A stretch of 10,848 bases of DNA, taken from Cerioporus squamosus (lineage: Eukaryota; Basidiomycota; Agaricomycetes; Polyporales; Polyporaceae). The stretch spans positions 1 through 10,848 of the forward strand of contig JABYQS010000941.1 of assembly GCA_022592435.1 (NCBI GenBank), given 5' to 3'. The notes under the pieces are model-generated. The model searched no databases. It was not told the origin of the DNA and saw nothing but the letters and a program-made list of their open reading frames with translations. Made by a program: the position numbers and the translations under genes. Below are positions 6,701 to 10,848 of the stretch, in pieces; the first letter of the stretch is position 1, and each line of letters starts with the position of its first letter.

Positions 6701-9405
6701 AGCCACGCTCTAGTATCCTTGCTCAGATTCCTTCCTCCTCTGAGTCCGACTCCGATGCCGAAAGCGGCAACTCGAAAGACGAGGACGTGGATCTAGAAGA
6801 AGAGGACAAGAACGATCGGGCTTTCCGCCGCATGTCTCGCAAGTTCGAACGCGCGGTGTCCTCTTCGGACGATGAGCGAGAGCCTGAACCCGAACCTGCC
6901 AACCCTGACATGGATGTGGACGACATCGTGATTCCGCCTACACCTATGGACCCTGATCCCAACAACAGCGTCGAGGTACGTTTTGCACTCAAAGTCCTTC
7001 GACGAGGGAGCTCATTGATGATGTAGGATGCGCGCGAGGTTGAGGCAGATGTTCTCGCTCGTGAGGACTCAGCACCCCTCCGAGACACAGCTGGTTCGGA
7101 CAAGCAGGAAAGCGACGAGGAAAAGGACGTGCAGGAACTCACGGAGGAGGAGAGGAGAGAGATTCTAGACGATCCTGACGCGGATGACGAGGAGTCTGGC
7201 GAAGATGAGGCGGTCTCGGCCAAGCCTGCTTCCGAGCGTGCAGGAAGCCCAGCTAGTGAGTCTGGCGAGTCTCATGCAGGGTCTGGTCCGGACGCCGAGT
7301 CCGCAGATCGCGGTGGTCTCAACCGCATCGAGCGCGCTGCTGAGGATGTTCCTCTTGTCTCGCAGGAGACTCCGCACGCCCTCGCCGAGGACAGGGAGTT
7401 AGCGCAACCCAAGGACGCGGGCGCCGAGCAGGAGGAGTCCGATGACGACGCTGTATCAGGCGAGGGCCAGCCCGCCGCAGACACCTCCGTCCAGGTCGAT
7501 GGTTCGAAAGAAGGCCATGCTAGGACTGCTCCTGATGAACCCGTCACGGAACTCATGGACGGCGATACGAGTGAGCATCGCGAGCGGGAGCGTTCCCCTG
7601 TGCTGGATAGTCATGCGCCCACATCCCCTGCACATGTGGAGGAAGACGAAGATGTCACAACTACTGCGCAAGTGGACGTTGTCGAGCCGCACTCTGAGGA
7701 CCCCAATGACCCCATCGATTCCTTCAGCTCCGTCGGCGGCCAGGAGCGCCGCGATCGCCAGGAGGCCGAGGACTCGATCGAGGACTTTGACACCTCGCAA
7801 CCCCAAATTGAGTCTGTGAACCAGACGCCACCTCCAGCAACTCCCCGCACCCCCAGAACTGTGTCTCGCATGAAGGACCGTTACGGGCGTCTTCCACAAG
7901 CTCGGGCCAAGGACAATGCTCCTCCTTTGTCTGAGCAGCTCCTTGGAGATCTCGTCCTTCCTGCCGCAGAATTGACTCTGTCCGCCAACCCGGACGCTGG
8001 CCAGCCACAACACGCACCGGAGGTCGAAGGCGTCCTTGAGGAGGAAGCCGGAGCTGGTGAAGACGGGGAAGATGCGAAGGCCCGTGAGGTAACTCATGAG
8101 GAGGAGGAGCTTCCGGAACCCGGGCTTGAGATGAGTCAGGACTCCAGAGAATCTTCGCAACCTCAACAGGGCTCGGAGGGAACCGACGCGAGACCACGCC
8201 GTACGACTCGTGCAACACAACGGACCTCTACGATGCCTCCACCCTCGTCTCTCCCGGAACCGATACCGCCACCCGCGCCTGCTCCCCCGCAACGCGGCAG
8301 GAGGCGGCTGACCGAAGAGGAGAAGGCGCAACGAGAGGCAGAGAAGCTGGAGAAGAAGGCAGAGCGCGAACGCAAGGCAGCGGAGAAAAAGGCAGAGCGG
8401 GAGGCGAAGGCGGCCGCGAAGCGCGCCGAGACCGAGGCGAGGAAGGCTGCCAAAATCGCGGAGAAGGAGGCAAAGGATGCAGCGCAGCGTGCCCTACAAG
8501 AGGAGGTCGCCAAGCGGGGAGCCCGTGCGACGAGGGGAAGAGGTAGGGGAAGAGGTGGCAAGCCGACTTCGACTCGATCTCAGCTTTCTGTCGCGTCTGT
8601 CGACGAGCCGGAGGAAGTGGAGGGCGTTGCGCAAGAGGGCGAGCCCCAAGCGTCTGAGAGGGTCTCGGAGACACCAGCTGTTGGGAAGATATCCTGGGCT
8701 ACATTATCGCAGGCCGACCCTAGGACGCAGACCGAGTCGGTGGCCGACGTCGACTCGTCCATGGTCGACGAGCTACAGCCAAGTAGTCCCGAGCTTGTCC
8801 CACAGGGTTTACCTACCCGTGGCCGGAAGATGACTACCAACGAGGACACCGTCGTCGAAGAGCCCGTTGAACCTTTGCTCCAAGGAGGGAGCCTCGGTGT
8901 TGTTACACCGAAGCCGAAGGCTGCCAAGGAGCCACTCTTCATACCATCTAGCAGCCAGGTCCCGACACGCTTCGAATTGCCCGACGCGGAGAGCACTCCC
9001 TTCGCTGACAACGATCCACATGAGAGCGGAAGTGAGGTCGAGCAGGACCAGGAGAAGACTCTCAAGGGATCGCGTCCACGTCCTAGCTGGTTTGCGCAGG
9101 CTATGTACCCTACCCTTACGGACCTCGCGAGCCAGCAGCTGTTCCCGGCCTCTCAGATTCCCTCGCCCGCGCTTTTTACGCAGACACCCAACCTCCACGC
9201 CAGCCGGAAGCTTGTCCCTGCTCAGTACAGCAAGGGCGCAGAGGACGAGGACCGTGACGCGTCGAGCGACGAGGAGGACGATACTGACTCGTCAGACTCG
9301 GACAGCGAGAAAAATACCAAGAATTCGCACATCCCGCAGAACAGACGAGCCGGCGCGACCGTACAAACAAAGAAGAAATCTGGACTTCTCTCGGCATACA
9401 AGTAG
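3716..9405 (+). CDS. Large disordered, probably nuclear/nucleolar protein with N-terminal beta-grasp domain (1685 residues, 12 exons)
   Basis: Exons: 3716-3803, 3872-3985, 4037-4164, 4218-4443, 4495-5082, 5137-5184, 5239-5397, 5480-5506, 5559-5624, 5678-5779, 5843-6975, 7027-9405. All introns are GT..AG, 51-82 bases, and the 5058-base spliced frame is open to tandem stops TAG TAG. Residues about 12-91 look like a ubiquitin-like or PB1-like fold: strand IVTFYAP, helix SLKETRDLVRRKLGL, strand IRFARL, acidic turn IELEDEDDFEAF, final strand LDVSVFV. Residues about 110-515 are rich in lysine motifs such as PKKKRRK (161-167), SKRKRR and SKKKHKH, probable nuclear localisation signals. A Cys/His cluster (C634, C637, H643, C648) precedes a predicted helix. 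Acidic serine tracts resembling CK2 sites lie near 768, 813-840 and 855. A charged Ala/Lys/Glu helix (about 1321-1390) leads into an RG box. A motif SWFAQAMYPTLTDLASQQLF lies near 1577-1597, and the protein ends in GLLSAYK. A Net1/Dnt1-like nucleolar scaffold is one hypothesis; function is unassigned. Confidence 0.8.
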
Positions 9406-9889
9406 TAGATCCTTTTTTGTTCCTGTCTTGTCTTCTTGCACGACCCCTCTGCATCCCCTGCATCTTGTACCGTACATATCACGCCCACTCAGCATAACCT
9501 TGCGTATTGCATCGTCACATGTCTTGGTTGCATCATTGCATAGCTACTACATATCACTATTCTTGAACATCTCGTACTGAGTTTATCATCCTGCATACCT
9601 TAGATAAATATAGGATACTTGCTCGAAGTACTGGTCATCGCCCTCATCGACCTTGTCTGCTCGTCACTGACTCTCATGTCTAGATCTCTCCTACGCCTGC
9701 CTGTTCGGACCCTCCGTCGGAGTCTATCCAGTAAATCGAGTTCGCTTTGATAACATGGTATATATGGCATCAGATTACCGTACGATAGGGTCATTAATGG
9801 CATCAGGGCCTCCGGCCTCTCGGTGAGCGCTGCCGCTCACAACCTTTGTGTTTTCAGGTTTGCCACGTCCCACATGCATGGTAAGTCCA
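9406..9889. other. Intergenic region downstream of the large gene
   Basis: This 484-base stretch starts with a second in-frame stop and a T-rich segment, then pyrimidine-rich sequence and an AT-rich stretch (TAGATAAATATAG, about 9601-9613) that could serve in 3' end formation. No coding frame resembles a known protein. Near its right end is a 7-base inverted repeat (GTGAGCG and CGCTCAC, 9823-9840). The remainder presumably carries the promoter of the tentative gene starting at 9890. Confidence 0.45.
9823..9840. repeat. Short inverted repeat, 7-base stem with 4-base loop
   Basis: GTGAGCG at 9823-9829 and CGCTCAC at 9834-9840 are exact reverse complements separated by CTGC. It lies between the large gene and the tentative gene at 9890. 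It is too short to assign a role and no T-run follows, so it is not called a terminator. Confidence 0.4.
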
Positions 9890-10798
9890 ATGGCATCTTG
9901 TGCAGAGCCGTTGAAATGTATTGACGTGTATGCGCGATGGTAGTACTGGTCAGCCCTGCAGAACTGGGCACGTTAACATAATTCTTCGCAGCGCACGGCT
10001 TCCGGTAGCGATCCTAGGAGACGTGGCACCTTCATACCAACAGGACGCATCGGTGTCGACCGCAAATTTGGTCCCCACGAACGAAGCAACTTCTACGAGT
10101 TACATGGAACAACCCCAGGCTCAGATGGTGGCGACGTCTAGGAAGAAGATGTCAAAGCGACAGCTGCTTGCATTGAAGGAGGCGAGATCTGCTCTCCGGG
10201 ACTCAGTCGAAGGACTTGATCCCGTCTCCGGGAGCGCAGTGCCTCAGAGAGCCATATCAATGCTCCGGCCCTCAAGCCACTCAAGCTGCCCTCCTTTCCA
10301 GTCTCTCTGGCCGGCCGTTGAAGACATGAAGTTATTCGCATTCTCCCGCCGCACGCGTTCCAAGACAATCGACGCGCCACTTCCAATCCTCGTGAACAGT
10401 GTACTATTGCGCAGCACTTCCACTCACTTCGACCAGGGTGGGTGGGGATCCTCCCTTTGATCTATCTACATTGACTCATTCGTAATGTTTCGGAGACATC
10501 AGGCTCTGTGGCGGGGTTCTCTGAGAGCGAGATCACCAACCTAGATGCTCCGTATCCCACCATCCGATCTCATGTCTCCTCGGACTAGGCTATGATTCTG
10601 ACAGCGATTCGGAGGACGAAGATGAGCAGTTGAATGCCTCACTCAGTCACTTCAAGCTGTGCATCCCTCTTCAAGTGGTGAGAAGTCCCGAACTCGATGC
10701 AAGCGACCATTGTGCTGAACCGTGTAATGCCCCCTCAGCCTCGACTGCTAGATCATCTGCGGAAGGTGACCGTTCCCCGTGCCGCTATGGACGTGTGA
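9890..10798 (+). CDS. Tentative multi-exon gene, unrecognised protein, possibly continuing past the window
   Basis: The protein is not recognised. The best model starts with ATG at 9890 and uses exons 9890-9939, 9992-10437, 10589-10677 and 10739 onward. The first intron (9940-9991, 52 bases, branch-like TTAAC, acceptor CGCAG) and the intron 10678-10738 (donor GTGAGA, acceptor CTCAG, branch-like CTGAAC) look good. The middle intron starts GTGGGT at 10438 and has two candidate acceptors, 10502 and 10588. The product would contain a basic helix-like segment (KKMSKRQLLALKEARSALRD), a low-complexity Ser/Pro region and an acidic tract (YDSDSDSEDEDEQ) followed by HFKLCIPLQVPRLLDHLRK. The frame reaches TGA at 10796-10798, giving about 214 residues, unless GTGTGA at 10793 is another donor and the gene runs on. 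No domain could be named; a transposon-derived or decayed gene is possible. The start and several splice choices are uncertain. Confidence 0.35.
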
Positions 10799-10848
10799 TA
10801 TATGTGGACATGTCGCTCATGCTTACGTGCGTTGCTCCCTAACTCCCG

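Noticed and set aside
6723..7223. Minus-strand open frame of 166 codons, very Ser/Arg-rich
   Set aside because: It is antisense to the acidic Ser/Asp/Glu coding region across intron 11; the serine runs are reversed GAG/GAC/GAA codons.
7456..8331. Minus-strand open frame of 291 codons
   Set aside because: It lies wholly antisense to exon 12 of the large gene, whose GC-rich, Ser/Glu/Ala-biased codons keep the opposite strand open. Its Arg/Leu-rich product resembles no family.
8867..9580. Plus-strand open frame of 237 codons in another frame
   Set aside because: It overlaps the end of the large gene in a shifted frame; its Arg/Ser/Thr-rich product is typical of a frame shadow.
9823..9857. Possible 35-base intron (GTGAGC..TTTCAG) with an upstream start at 9798
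   Set aside because: It is shorter than the other introns here, and the model would also need a 25-base intron (9881-9905). The start at 9890 avoids both.
1..10848. Transposon ends, long terminal repeats or CRISPR-like arrays
   Set aside because: No long direct or inverted repeats, target-site duplications or regularly spaced repeats were seen. The only repeats noted are 7-10 bases long.

Overview
The window looks like a gene-dense stretch of a filamentous fungal genome, most likely a basidiomycete (Agaricomycetes type). Nearly every gene that can be modelled is cut by many short GT..AG introns of about 50-85 bases, coding DNA is moderately GC-rich, intergenic gaps are short, and protein similarity points to fungal families. 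No bacterial operon, phage, CRISPR array, tRNA or rRNA gene was recognised.

Layout from left to right. (1) Bases 1-1476, minus strand: the N-terminal half of a siderophore-iron transporter of the major facilitator superfamily. Nine exons can be followed with good splice sites, but the reading frame breaks in at least three of them, so it is called a probable pseudogene that runs off the left edge. Its upstream region (1555-1623) holds a tight cluster of GATA sites, including two copies of ATCTGATAA, the binding consensus of fungal iron-repressing GATA factors. (2) 2117-2835, minus strand: a tentative four-exon gene for an unrecognised protein of 157 residues. (3) 3181-3551, minus strand: a four-exon gene for a 69-residue mitochondrial complex I accessory subunit of the NDUFB2 type, with exons of only 16 and 22 bases. 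(4) 3716-9405, plus strand: a twelve-exon gene for a 1685-residue, mostly disordered, probably nuclear or nucleolar protein. It has a ubiquitin-like (beta-grasp) N-terminal domain, many lysine-rich nuclear localisation motifs, a small Cys/His cluster, acidic serine tracts, a long charged helix followed by an RG box, and a conserved-looking C-terminal motif. It shares a 164-base divergent promoter region with the complex I gene. (5) 9890 to about 10798 and perhaps beyond, plus strand: a tentative multi-exon gene for an unrecognised protein with an acidic serine tract.

The genes do not form an obvious pathway. The most notable points are an iron-regulated promoter in front of a transporter whose frame is broken, the large modular nuclear protein in which seven consecutive introns have the same phase, and the tiny complex I gene that automated gene finders could easily miss. 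All gene models were spliced by eye and need transcript support.
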